DNA from: Spirochaetia bacterium UBA6919 | GTDB taxonomy: Bacteria > Spirochaetota > UBA6919 | Assembly (NCBI GenBank): GCA_002450905.1 | Contig: DKAT01000013.1 | Coordinates: 1-25,699 of the forward strand | DNA: 25,699 nt | Direction of reading: 5' to 3' | Part shown: positions 7,077-14,458 of the stretch, one piece after another | Layout of the letters: every line of letters starts with the position of its first letter | Numbering within the stretch: position 1 is the stretch's first letter | Notes under the pieces: generated by a model | Seen by the model: only the letters and a program-made list of their open reading frames with translations | The model's database searches: none | What the model was told of the DNA's origin: nothing | Made by a program: the position numbers and the translations under genes

Positions 7077-8204
7077 TTACGAACCATCAGGTAGAATACT
7101 TAGCAATTGATCTATATCTTTATTTGTATTATAAAAATGAGTTGATACCCGGATAGCATTTCTACGATTTGAAATTATTATATTATTTTTTTTCAGTAGT
7201 TTGAAAATATCATCACTTTTGTGTATATCAGAATAGAATGAAATAATACCTGATCTACTATCAATTTGGGCGGGTGATAGTATTTTATAACCCTTTGCAT
7301 ATAAATTACTTATCAGGTAATCTGTGACACCTTTGATATGGTTATATATATTTTCAATACCCACTTCCAAGAGGAGATTTAGTGAGGCGTCCATTGTATA
7401 TATACCTGCGATATTAAATAAACCATCATCAAATCGCTGGGCTGTATTTCTAGGTGACAATTTGTAGTTTAGGAAATCTATATGGCTATCCACAGCACCA
7501 TGTCCATAGATATAATGTGATAATTTATCTATAGAAGAAAGATTAGCATAAAAACATCCTATTCCCATCCCTGACATTAACCATTTGTGCCCACCGCTGC
7601 TTAAGAAATCAATGTGACAATCCTTTACATTAATTGGAATAGCCCCAAGTCCCTGTATTGCATCAACTACAAATATAATATTCCTTTTATGACATAATTT
7701 ACCAATTTCAATGAGATTATTTTTATAGCCTGTCGAGAACTCTACAAATGATACGGATAACAAACGTGTTTTGTGGTCTATACACTGCTCAATATCTTCA
7801 ATATGGAAGGCACCTTCATTTTCAGGGACAAAACGGATTTCAACTCCCCGATTTTCTAAGGATTGCCATGGATATACGTTTGAAGGGAATTCATTTGAAA
7901 ATAAGACTATATTATCGCCTTTCTTCCAATCGATGCCGTTAGCTACCTTTAAGAGTCCTTCACTTGTATTTTTAATGAATGTAACTTCGTCTTGATCGCA
8001 ATGTAGGAGATTTGCTAATGTTGATTTGACATGGTGTATCTTTTCAATCCATGATTCAAAGTGAGTATGGGATTCATGGGATAGTTCATTGAGAAAGTTA
8101 TATCCAGCCTGCACACTTCGTTGAGGAATTGGGCTTACTGCCGCGTGATCCAGGTAGATGTATTTCTTAAGAATTAGAAATTCATTGGAGTAATCTTTTA
8201 GCAT
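7077..8204 (-). CDS. class V aminotransferase (cysteine desulfurase-like fold)
   Basis: PLP-dependent enzyme of 375 residues, cytoplasmic. Visible are the N-terminal YLDHAAVSPIP, the PLP phosphate-loop region NTSEGLLKVANGI, VVDAIQGLGAI with Asp181 that pairs with the pyridine nitrogen, and the Schiff-base Lys207 in SSGGHKWLMSGMGIG. I do not see the mobile catalytic-Cys loop of IscS/SufS, so an isopenicillin-N-epimerase-like aminotransferase or lyase is more likely than a desulfurase. The substrate cannot be told. The upstream gap to rdgB is 42 bases, and no strong Shine-Dalgarno precedes the ATG. Confidence 0.85.
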   Translation of the reverse strand: MLKDYSNEFLILKKYIYLDHAAVSPIPQRSVQAGYNFLNELSHESHTHFESWIEKIHHVKSTLANLLHCDQDEVTFIKNTSEGLLKVANGIDWKKGDNIVLFSNEFPSNVYPWQSLENRGVEIRFVPENEGAFHIEDIEQCIDHKTRLLSVSFVEFSTGYKNNLIEIGKLCHKRNIIFVVDAIQGLGAIPINVKDCHIDFLSSGGHKWLMSGMGIGCFYANLSSIDKLSHYIYGHGAVDSHIDFLNYKLSPRNTAQRFDDGLFNIAGIYTMDASLNLLLEVGIENIYNHIKGVTDYLISNLYAKGYKILSPAQIDSRSGIISFYSDIHKSDDIFKLLKKNNIIISNRRNAIRVSTHFYNTNKDIDQLLSILPDGS

Positions 8205-8246
8205 TCATTTAATATAGTAAAATTTATTTAAAAGTAAAATAATATG

Positions 8247-8867
8247 TTAAATATCTTTGTGATGTTTAAAATATATATCTAATTGATTTTTTAAGTCCTG
8301 AAGGGCTTTTCCTCGATGACTGATTGCATTTTTTTGCTCTGAACTAATTTCTCCTGCGGTTTTATCAAATTGTGGCAAATAGAATATTGGATCAAAGCCA
8401 AAACCGTTTGATCCTTTTGGGTGATTTGCTATTTCACCATGGCATTCCCCTTCTGTAATAATATGATTTTCTTCATCAATAATTAAAACAATAACCGCTT
8501 TATAGAAAGCATCCCGATCACCCTTTGGTACATCTTTCATCATTTGTAAAATTAATTCATTCACAGCAATAGGATCAGGCTTCTCATCATTTTTAGATCC
8601 ATAGCGAGCTGATCGAACACCTGGTTCCCCATTTAATGCTCTTACAACAAGTCCAGAATCTTCTGATAGGGTCGGCTTTCTCAGTATATTATATATAGTT
8701 TTTGCTTTAATCATGGCATTATCCAGAAATGTTTCTCCGTCTTCAATAATATCATCTGGTACGTTATTATAATTATTCAAACTAGTTAAAGTAATAGGAA
8801 AGTCTTTTAATATTTCTTTAATTTCTTTAATTTTCCCTTCATTTCTTGATGCTAAAACTATTTCCAT
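8247..8867 (-). CDS. rdgB: XTP/dITP diphosphatase (RdgB/HAM1 family)
   Basis: House-cleaning enzyme that hydrolyses dITP, ITP and XTP to monophosphates and pyrophosphate, keeping deaminated purines out of nucleic acids. The 206-residue protein begins with the family motif VLASRNEGKIKEIKEIL, has LSEDSGLVV with its catalytic Asp, GSNGFGFDPIFYLP, and SHRGKAL near the end. AGGTAG precedes the ATG. It lies 14 bases after the phosphohexomutase gene, in the same operon. Normal length, no anomalies. Confidence 0.95.
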   Translation of the reverse strand: MEIVLASRNEGKIKEIKEILKDFPITLTSLNNYNNVPDDIIEDGETFLDNAMIKAKTIYNILRKPTLSEDSGLVVRALNGEPGVRSARYGSKNDEKPDPIAVNELILQMMKDVPKGDRDAFYKAVIVLIIDEENHIITEGECHGEIANHPKGSNGFGFDPIFYLPQFDKTAGEISSEQKNAISHRGKALQDLKNQLDIYFKHHKDI

Positions 8868-8881
8868 AATAACTACCTAAT

Positions 8882-10252
8882 TTATATAATTTCCTTTAAA
8901 ATATTTTTTATTTCATTCATCTTATCCACCGATAATCTTTCTAAATTAGCTTCTACAAATATACGGATAATAGGTTCCGTATTTGAACCTCGGATTTGAA
9001 ACCAATAATCTTTATAATCGACTTTTAATCCATCTAATCTTGATATGTCACCATCTTTATATCTTTCTGACAGATGATTAATCACTGAATCTAAATCTAT
9101 TTTTCCAGAGTCAATCTTATCTTTAATAAAATAATATTTAGGAATATCTTTTATTAACTGTGAAATTGAGTTTCCCGTATTAGCCATCGCTGATAATATC
9201 ATGACCAGAGCAACAAGACTATCCCGTCCACTATTTATTTCTGGGATAATGACACCTCCATTTCCCTCACCACCTATTCTACATTTATTCTTTATCATTC
9301 CATTTAACACATTGATCTCACCTACAGCAGTTTTATAAATTTTAACACCATGTTTATTGCAGATATCCTGTATCATACGGGATGTAGATATATTCACAGC
9401 GATATCAGACTTATTATTCCTTAAATATTCATCCGCTGATATAGCTAAAGTATATTCTTCACCAATTGCTATGCCTTCTTCTGATACTATAGACAGACGA
9501 TCACCATCGGGGTCTATAGCAATACCAATATCACATTTATTTTTCAAAACACAATCTTCAAGGTCTCTCAAGTTTTGGGGTAAAGGTTCAGGTGAACGTT
9601 GGAAATCCTTTTTTGGATCAGTATGAATACCGATGATGTCGCAGTTAAGTTCTTTTAGAATCTGTGGAATTATATCAAATGAAGCTCCATTCACTGGATC
9701 AAAGGCTATTTTGAAATGCTTTTTCTGAATATTTTTAATATCGACGAGGGTCATGACTTTCTGGATATGTTTTAAGACGATTTGCTCATCTGATCTTAGA
9801 ATCCCAAGTTTATCAAATGGATTATAGTGATAGTCCTTGTTTTGATAATATTGATTGATCTCATCCCAAGCTTCACTTGAAATAAATTGTCCTTCATGAC
9901 TTATTAACTTAATCCCATTCCACTCCCCAGGATTATGACTTGCAGTTATCATCATTCCACCAGAATATTTATTTTCTTTCACAGCGAATAATATAGTAGG
10001 AGTGGGAACAAATTCAAGGTCTATAATGTTAATACCCTGTGAAATAAGGGCTGAGAATATCATATAACGAATCATTGAGCCACTGGAACGAGTATCAGAG
10101 CCAACAGCAATTTCTATTTTATGATCAGGATGAGGCATGTGATTTCGTAAATACTTTGAGTAGGCGAGAGAATAATCCAAAATCAATTGTGGGGTTAACG
10201 ACTGACTGATTATTCCACGTATTCCGGATATACTTATTTTTAAATCTCTCAA
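8882..10252 (-). CDS. glmM: phosphohexomutase, GlmM-like (phosphoglucosamine/phosphomannomutase)
   Basis: Interconverts hexose 6- and 1-phosphates; the GlmM member feeds UDP-GlcNAc and so peptidoglycan and LPS. The 456-residue protein starts RDLKISISGIRGIIS, has the phosphoserine loop MMITASHNPGEWNGIKL, the Mg-binding DPDGDRLSI, the sugar-binding GEGNGGVI and the C-terminal phosphate-binding RGSNTEPIIRIF. Substrate preference between glucosamine and mannose cannot be settled from motifs. I chose TTG 10252 because GAGGTGAT lies just before it and because the promoter -35/-10 (10308-10280) lies downstream of the TTG at 10312 that would give 476 residues. First gene of a four-gene operon. Confidence 0.88.
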   Translation of the reverse strand: MRDLKISISGIRGIISQSLTPQLILDYSLAYSKYLRNHMPHPDHKIEIAVGSDTRSSGSMIRYMIFSALISQGINIIDLEFVPTPTILFAVKENKYSGGMMITASHNPGEWNGIKLISHEGQFISSEAWDEINQYYQNKDYHYNPFDKLGILRSDEQIVLKHIQKVMTLVDIKNIQKKHFKIAFDPVNGASFDIIPQILKELNCDIIGIHTDPKKDFQRSPEPLPQNLRDLEDCVLKNKCDIGIAIDPDGDRLSIVSEEGIAIGEEYTLAISADEYLRNNKSDIAVNISTSRMIQDICNKHGVKIYKTAVGEINVLNGMIKNKCRIGGEGNGGVIIPEINSGRDSLVALVMILSAMANTGNSISQLIKDIPKYYFIKDKIDSGKIDLDSVINHLSERYKDGDISRLDGLKVDYKDYWFQIRGSNTEPIIRIFVEANLERLSVDKMNEIKNILKEII

Positions 10253-10279
10253 AATCACCTCGAAAGAAAATTGTATGTA

Positions 10280-10308
10280 ATGATACAAAGAATTATTCAA
10301 TCTGTCAA
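10280..10308 (-). promoter_or_regulatory. sigma70 promoter of the glmM-rdgB operon
   Basis: On the minus strand: TTGACA (10308-10303), 17-base spacer, TATCAT (10285-10280). The -35 is consensus, the -10 five of six. Initiation near 10273 would leave a leader of about 20 bases before TTG 10252. Confidence 0.75.
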
Positions 10309-10351
10309 TCAAACCAGATTGTAAATTATTTACATTATTTTAACAAATTAT

Positions 10352-10380
10352 TTGACTCGATAAGATCATTTTAGTATACT
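10352..10380 (+). promoter_or_regulatory. sigma70 promoter of the ODP-SpoIIE operon
   Basis: TTGACT (10352-10357), a 17-base spacer and TATACT (10375-10380), 32 bases before the ATG at 10413. It is divergent from the glmM promoter, with about 43 bases between the two -35 boxes. Confidence 0.72.
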
Positions 10381-10412
10381 TCCACATCATGGATGATAAT
10401 TAAGGACTCGAA

Positions 10413-11147
10413 ATGAGTGATCTGGACTATTCCAAAGCAATTGAAATTGGTGAAAATACTTTTTGGATTGGCTTTAATGAAGAGGGTTCAGGGCTTCGTT
10501 GTAATCCCTATTTAATTATTGATAACGATGAATCCATTTTAATAGAACCCGGATCTGTATTACATTTCCCTCATGTTATTGATAAAGTAAAACAAATTAT
10601 AAAATTAAATCAGATAAAATATATTCTTGTTTCCCATCAGGATCCCGATCTTTGTTCATCTATACCCCTGTTCAAAGCTGAAATAAATAATCCAGACTTG
10701 CAAATAATCACCCATTCCCGTGCCAGTGTATTAATTGAGCATTATGGAGCACGAATCCCTTATTATCTCATCGATCAAAACAATTGGCATATTACTTTAA
10801 AGTCTGGCAGAAAGATTCAATTTGTATTTACCCCATATCTTCATTTTCCTGGCTCATTTACAAGTTATGATATCACAACAAAAATACTTTTCTCAGGTGA
10901 TTTATTTGGAGCATTCACGTTTCAGTGGGGTCTTTATGCCAATGACCATTATGCAGAAGCAATGAAAGCATTTCATGAGAATTATATGCCATCCAAAGAT
11001 ATTTTATTTCATAGCATGTCAAAATTAGAAAAATTAGATATTCAGCAGATTGCGCCACAGCATGGATCGATTATTCAGGGAAATCAGGTTCAAAAAATGA
11101 TTTCTGAGCTAAAAAATCTTGAATGTGGCGACTATATCTTTGAATAA
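10413..11147 (+). CDS. ODP/FprA-like di-iron metallo-beta-lactamase-fold protein, candidate oxygen sensor
   Basis: A 244-residue single MBL domain with no flavodoxin domain, as in the ODP-type oxygen-binding di-iron proteins known from Treponema, rather than full flavodiiron NO/O2 reductases. Putative ligands are His75, Asp77 and Asp79 in VSHQDPDLCSS, His144 in PYLHFPGSF, Asp163 in LFSGDLFGAF and His217 in APQHGSII. The position after Asp79, His in flavodiiron enzymes, is Leu here. GGAC lies shortly before the ATG. It heads an operon with an unknown small gene (16 bases away) and a SpoIIE-type phosphatase. I infer that it senses O2 or iron and passes the state to the phosphatase; a catalytic hydrolase or reductase role is not excluded. 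Confidence 0.8.
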   Translation: MSDLDYSKAIEIGENTFWIGFNEEGSGLRCNPYLIIDNDESILIEPGSVLHFPHVIDKVKQIIKLNQIKYILVSHQDPDLCSSIPLFKAEINNPDLQIITHSRASVLIEHYGARIPYYLIDQNNWHITLKSGRKIQFVFTPYLHFPGSFTSYDITTKILFSGDLFGAFTFQWGLYANDHYAEAMKAFHENYMPSKDILFHSMSKLEKLDIQQIAPQHGSIIQGNQVQKMISELKNLECGDYIFE

Positions 11148-11163
11148 TTAACATGGAACTCCT

Positions 11164-11442
11164 ATGATTACTTATAAAAATTTAATTGAAACAGTAATTA
11201 AGCGCGAAATGGCTATTGTAGGTCAATCAGGAGTTCTTGAAATTACAAAATCCCTTGGACTCAATGTAAACGAAGAAGGGAGCCTTGCAAATGGTAATAT
11301 AAATGATGAAAAGAAAATATTAGAAGACATGATGCAAAAGTTTCTTGATCGTTATGGAATAATTTCTATAATCGGATGCCGTATTGAGGTTCGTAAAATT
11401 GCCAGAAGAAATAACTTAGAATTACCACCCATATTTTATTAA
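11164..11442 (+). CDS. hypothetical protein (92 aa) in the ODP-SpoIIE operon
   Basis: Not recognised. A 92-residue soluble protein without signal or membrane segment. It looks helical at the N-terminus (YKNLIETVIKREMAIVGQSG) and has a compact C-terminus YGIISIIGCRIEVRKIARRN with one Cys. It lies 16 bases after the ODP-like gene and 15 bases before the phosphatase gene, with no promoter between, so all three are almost certainly co-transcribed. Position suggests a coupling or adaptor role between sensor and phosphatase. That is inference from context only. Confidence 0.75.
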   Translation: MITYKNLIETVIKREMAIVGQSGVLEITKSLGLNVNEEGSLANGNINDEKKILEDMMQKFLDRYGIISIIGCRIEVRKIARRNNLELPPIFY

Positions 11443-11457
11443 TAATTTCAGGATACC

Positions 11458-14052
11458 ATGTTTAAAAAAATATTCTATAAGTTTAATAGTTTAAGTATTC
11501 GATTGAGGTTCTTATTAACATTTTTTATAATAATATCATTTCTTTCTGTTTCTGTAGCAGGAATTTTATATATTGGCGTCAATGATTTCCTGTCCCATGA
11601 ACATATATCTAAAATACTTACCGACGAAGATAAAGAAATAGTCTATATTACCCGGAATAGACTCCTCATTGTGGGAAGTTTTTTCGTTGTCTTATCAATA
11701 TTTCTATCATTTACTGCATCAAATTATTTTTCAGGCCAAATAAAACGTATATTAAATCTCTTAAAATCTTATTCTGAAGGAAAACTCGATTCAAGAGAAC
11801 TGAATATCACAGGTGATGAAGTCGGCGATATTATTTTAAATCTTCATAGAATGGCTGATATAGTGAATGAGAAACAGCAAAACCTCATCGATGCACAACA
11901 ACGTCTGGGTGATCTCTATAACCATTCTCCTATTATGCTTTGTACACTGGATCTTGATGGATATATATTTAATGTAAATAAAACATTAGAAGATTTTTTA
12001 CTCATTAAAAGAGAAGATATAGTTGGAACAAGTTTTCTTGACTTGATATCAAAAGATACCCATTATGTCTTTGGAGGCGATTTTAAAAAGTTCATCCTCC
12101 ATTATAAATCAACTCGAGATATAGTTATAAAAATGATAAAATCCACTGGTGAAGTGATTGATGTGAGTATGGCATGGAATTTTTTCTATATCAACTGGGG
12201 GGAAAGATTTTCAACGCATGACACTTATAAGGGCGAAGAAGTTTATGGTTTACGTGTTATCTTAAAAGATATTTCTGCTGAAAAGGAGGCTGAGAGGCAG
12301 AAAAATGTATTGTTTGAAACAATGAATGTTGTGCCGAGGCTTCTGGGAACAAATATCGCCAGTGAAGAAGTTTTAGAATATATTTTAGAGGAATTAAAAA
12401 AAGTGGTTGATTTTAATTTAGCTTCTATCCTTCTTTCACCTACAGAAGAACTAGAAAGTTATATTGTGGCAGCAGTTTTTGGACAAAATATTAATGCGGA
12501 TGAATTGGTAGGAAAAGTTTTTTATCCTGATCATGCCCATCTTGATGTTGTCATAAGTTATCAGGAAAGTCATGTTATCAATTCCCTTTTCTATAAAGAT
12601 ATTATAAGCCATACACTCGATGGAAAATCCTTAATTACACCCCTTTTATTTCTCAAACAGGTGTTTGGATTTCTAATCCTTGAAAGACACAATGAAACTC
12701 AACCCTTCGAGCACAGCCAAATTGCCATGTGTGAGGCATTCTCAAGTGTAGCTGCAGGTGCTATGCAAAATCTGATCTTACGTGAAGAAGTTCAGGGAAG
12801 AACTATCGAGGTCAAAAGGGCTTTTGAAGAGTTAGAAAAAAAAGATATGATGATCCAACGAGAATTAGATATGGCATTATCAATTCAACAGGGAATCTTA
12901 CCTCAAGATCATTATAATTGGAATGGGATCAAAATATTAAATTTTTATCATCCCATGAGAGAAATCGGTGGGGATTTTTATGATAATTTCCATCTCCCGC
13001 AAGGTGATTTAGCTATTTTAATAGCTGATGTTTCAGGACATGGTATCCCAGCAGCACTTGTGACGGCTATGGCGAAATCATCCTTTGTCTCTGCAGCACA
13101 AAAATATTTTTCTCCAAAAAAAATATTATTGGAAGTCAATCAGGAACTTGTAGAAAATATCAAAACAGATGATTATCTCTCTGTGTTTCTATTAATTATT
13201 GATAAAAATTATCGGATCACTTATGTAAATGCAGGTCACCAGGAAGCTCTCCTTCACCGTAAGAAGACTAACAATATTGAACGATTAACCACTCCAGGAT
13301 ATTTCTGTGGTATTATGGGTGAAATGGGGGAATCTTATCAGGAGGAAAGTGTCAAACTGGAATATGGTGATCGAATATTTTTATTTACAGATGGATTAGT
13401 AGAGGCAACTAATTCCAAGAAAGAACAATTTGGTCTAGAAAGGATTGAAAATATATTTACAGATAACCCACAGGCTAGTATTAATGAGCTTCAAGAATAC
13501 ATTAAAAATAATTACAATGTATATACAAAGGGCGTTAAGCAGCAGGATGATATATCATTCATTATTATCGAGTTAGATCAAAAATATGAGAGAATCGTAC
13601 AAGCTGTATTTGAAGGACGTAAGAACTTTAAATTAGGTAATTTCAAGGAGAGTATATTCTTCTTTGAAAAGGCTTTGAAAGGAGATCCAGATAATCTAGA
13701 TATACTCCTGATCTTAGGAGAAGCATTTTTCAGAAATTACCAGTTTGAGGAGAGTATCAAAAATTTTGAAAAATATTTATGTATTAAAAATACTAATCCT
13801 CATGTCCATTATCATCTTGCTCTATCTTATTTTAAATTAAAAGAATATGACCAGGCAATCAAATGCTGTAATAATGTACTAAATATAGATAAAAATTTTA
13901 TTAAAGCCCTACATCTTATTGGATTAATTAAGAAAATATTAAATGAATTTGAAGAGGCACGGAGTTATTTTACAGAGGTGCTAAAAACTGATCCTGATAA
14001 TTTAAAAGCTAAAAATGAGATACAATATTTAGATTCATTAATAACAGGATAA
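11458..14052 (+). CDS. membrane SpoIIE/RsbU-type PP2C phosphatase with HAMP, PAS, GAF and TPR parts
   Basis: An 864-residue signalling phosphatase of the type that dephosphorylates anti-sigma-factor antagonists. Order of parts: transmembrane helix 1 (about 17-40), a short outer loop of 25 residues, transmembrane helix 2 (about 69-88), HAMP (about 90-140), PAS (about 150-275, LYNHSPIMLCTLDLDGYIF), GAF (about 285-440), a helical linker, the SpoIIE PP2C domain (about 465-706), and TPR repeats to the end (about 712-860). Metal-binding residues are in place: GGDFYD (504-509), ADVSGHG (Asp524), FTDG (Asp645) and QQDD (697-698), so the enzyme should be active. The loop outside is too small for a ligand domain, so input is probably cytoplasmic. 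Its antagonist partner is not in the window. Confidence 0.92.
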   Translation: MFKKIFYKFNSLSIRLRFLLTFFIIISFLSVSVAGILYIGVNDFLSHEHISKILTDEDKEIVYITRNRLLIVGSFFVVLSIFLSFTASNYFSGQIKRILNLLKSYSEGKLDSRELNITGDEVGDIILNLHRMADIVNEKQQNLIDAQQRLGDLYNHSPIMLCTLDLDGYIFNVNKTLEDFLLIKREDIVGTSFLDLISKDTHYVFGGDFKKFILHYKSTRDIVIKMIKSTGEVIDVSMAWNFFYINWGERFSTHDTYKGEEVYGLRVILKDISAEKEAERQKNVLFETMNVVPRLLGTNIASEEVLEYILEELKKVVDFNLASILLSPTEELESYIVAAVFGQNINADELVGKVFYPDHAHLDVVISYQESHVINSLFYKDIISHTLDGKSLITPLLFLKQVFGFLILERHNETQPFEHSQIAMCEAFSSVAAGAMQNLILREEVQGRTIEVKRAFEELEKKDMMIQRELDMALSIQQGILPQDHYNWNGIKILNFYHPMREIGGDFYDNFHLPQGDLAILIADVSGHGIPAALVTAMAKSSFVSAAQKYFSPKKILLEVNQELVENIKTDDYLSVFLLIIDKNYRITYVNAGHQEALLHRKKTNNIERLTTPGYFCGIMGEMGESYQEESVKLEYGDRIFLFTDGLVEATNSKKEQFGLERIENIFTDNPQASINELQEYIKNNYNVYTKGVKQQDDISFIIIELDQKYERIVQAVFEGRKNFKLGNFKESIFFFEKALKGDPDNLDILLILGEAFFRNYQFEESIKNFEKYLCIKNTNPHVHYHLALSYFKLKEYDQAIKCCNNVLNIDKNFIKALHLIGLIKKILNEFEEARSYFTEVLKTDPDNLKAKNEIQYLDSLITG

Positions 14053-14053
14053 A

Positions 14054-14248
14054 TTATCCAACAACTTTCTGAACCTTGTTAGATCTCAAACATCTTGTAC
14101 AAAGACGAATCTTCTGCACTGTACCATCAATTAATGCTCTAATAGAGACTAAATTAACTTTCCACTTGCGTTTTGTCTTTCTGTGAGAATGACTGACATT
14201 ATTTCCGCTTATAGTTCCTTTCCCACAAACATCACATGAACGACTCAT
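14054..14248 (-). CDS. rpmB: 50S ribosomal protein L28
   Basis: Small basic protein of the large ribosomal subunit, 64 residues. It has CDVCGKGTISGNNVSHSH, the RKWKVNLVSIRA strand and CTRCLRSNKV. The Cys pairs 5/8 and 50/53 make this the zinc-binding (C+) form. It is convergent with the phosphatase gene, with stop codons almost touching (14052 and 14054) and no terminator visible between. It has its own promoter upstream. Confidence 0.96.
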   Translation of the reverse strand: MSRSCDVCGKGTISGNNVSHSHRKTKRKWKVNLVSIRALIDGTVQKIRLCTRCLRSNKVQKVVG

Positions 14249-14282
14249 AATATTATCCTATTATAACTAATTTAGAAAGAAT

Positions 14283-14311
14283 AATATAATGAAATGATCT
14301 AACAAAATCAA
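14283..14311 (-). promoter_or_regulatory. sigma70-like promoter for rpmB
   Basis: On the minus strand: TTGATT (14311-14306), 17-base spacer, TATATT (14288-14283), giving a leader of about 25-30 bases before the L28 ATG. The divergent PBP gene may use TATAAT at 14429-14434, but that lacks a good -35. Confidence 0.6.
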
Positions 14312-14458
14312 TATTTTCTTTATAAAAAACTAATTTTAATCATCAATTTATACTAAAAGCACCGATCTCTAATTATAAATAGTTTTATGAATCACTTAGA
14401 TTAAATTATTCGATGTTTAATCATTAATTATAATTATAGTCTTAATATGAGTTAGCAT

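Noticed and set aside
10253..10312. TTG start giving a 476-aa phosphohexomutase
   Set aside because: It lies upstream of the promoter -35 box; TTG 10252 has GAGGTGAT.
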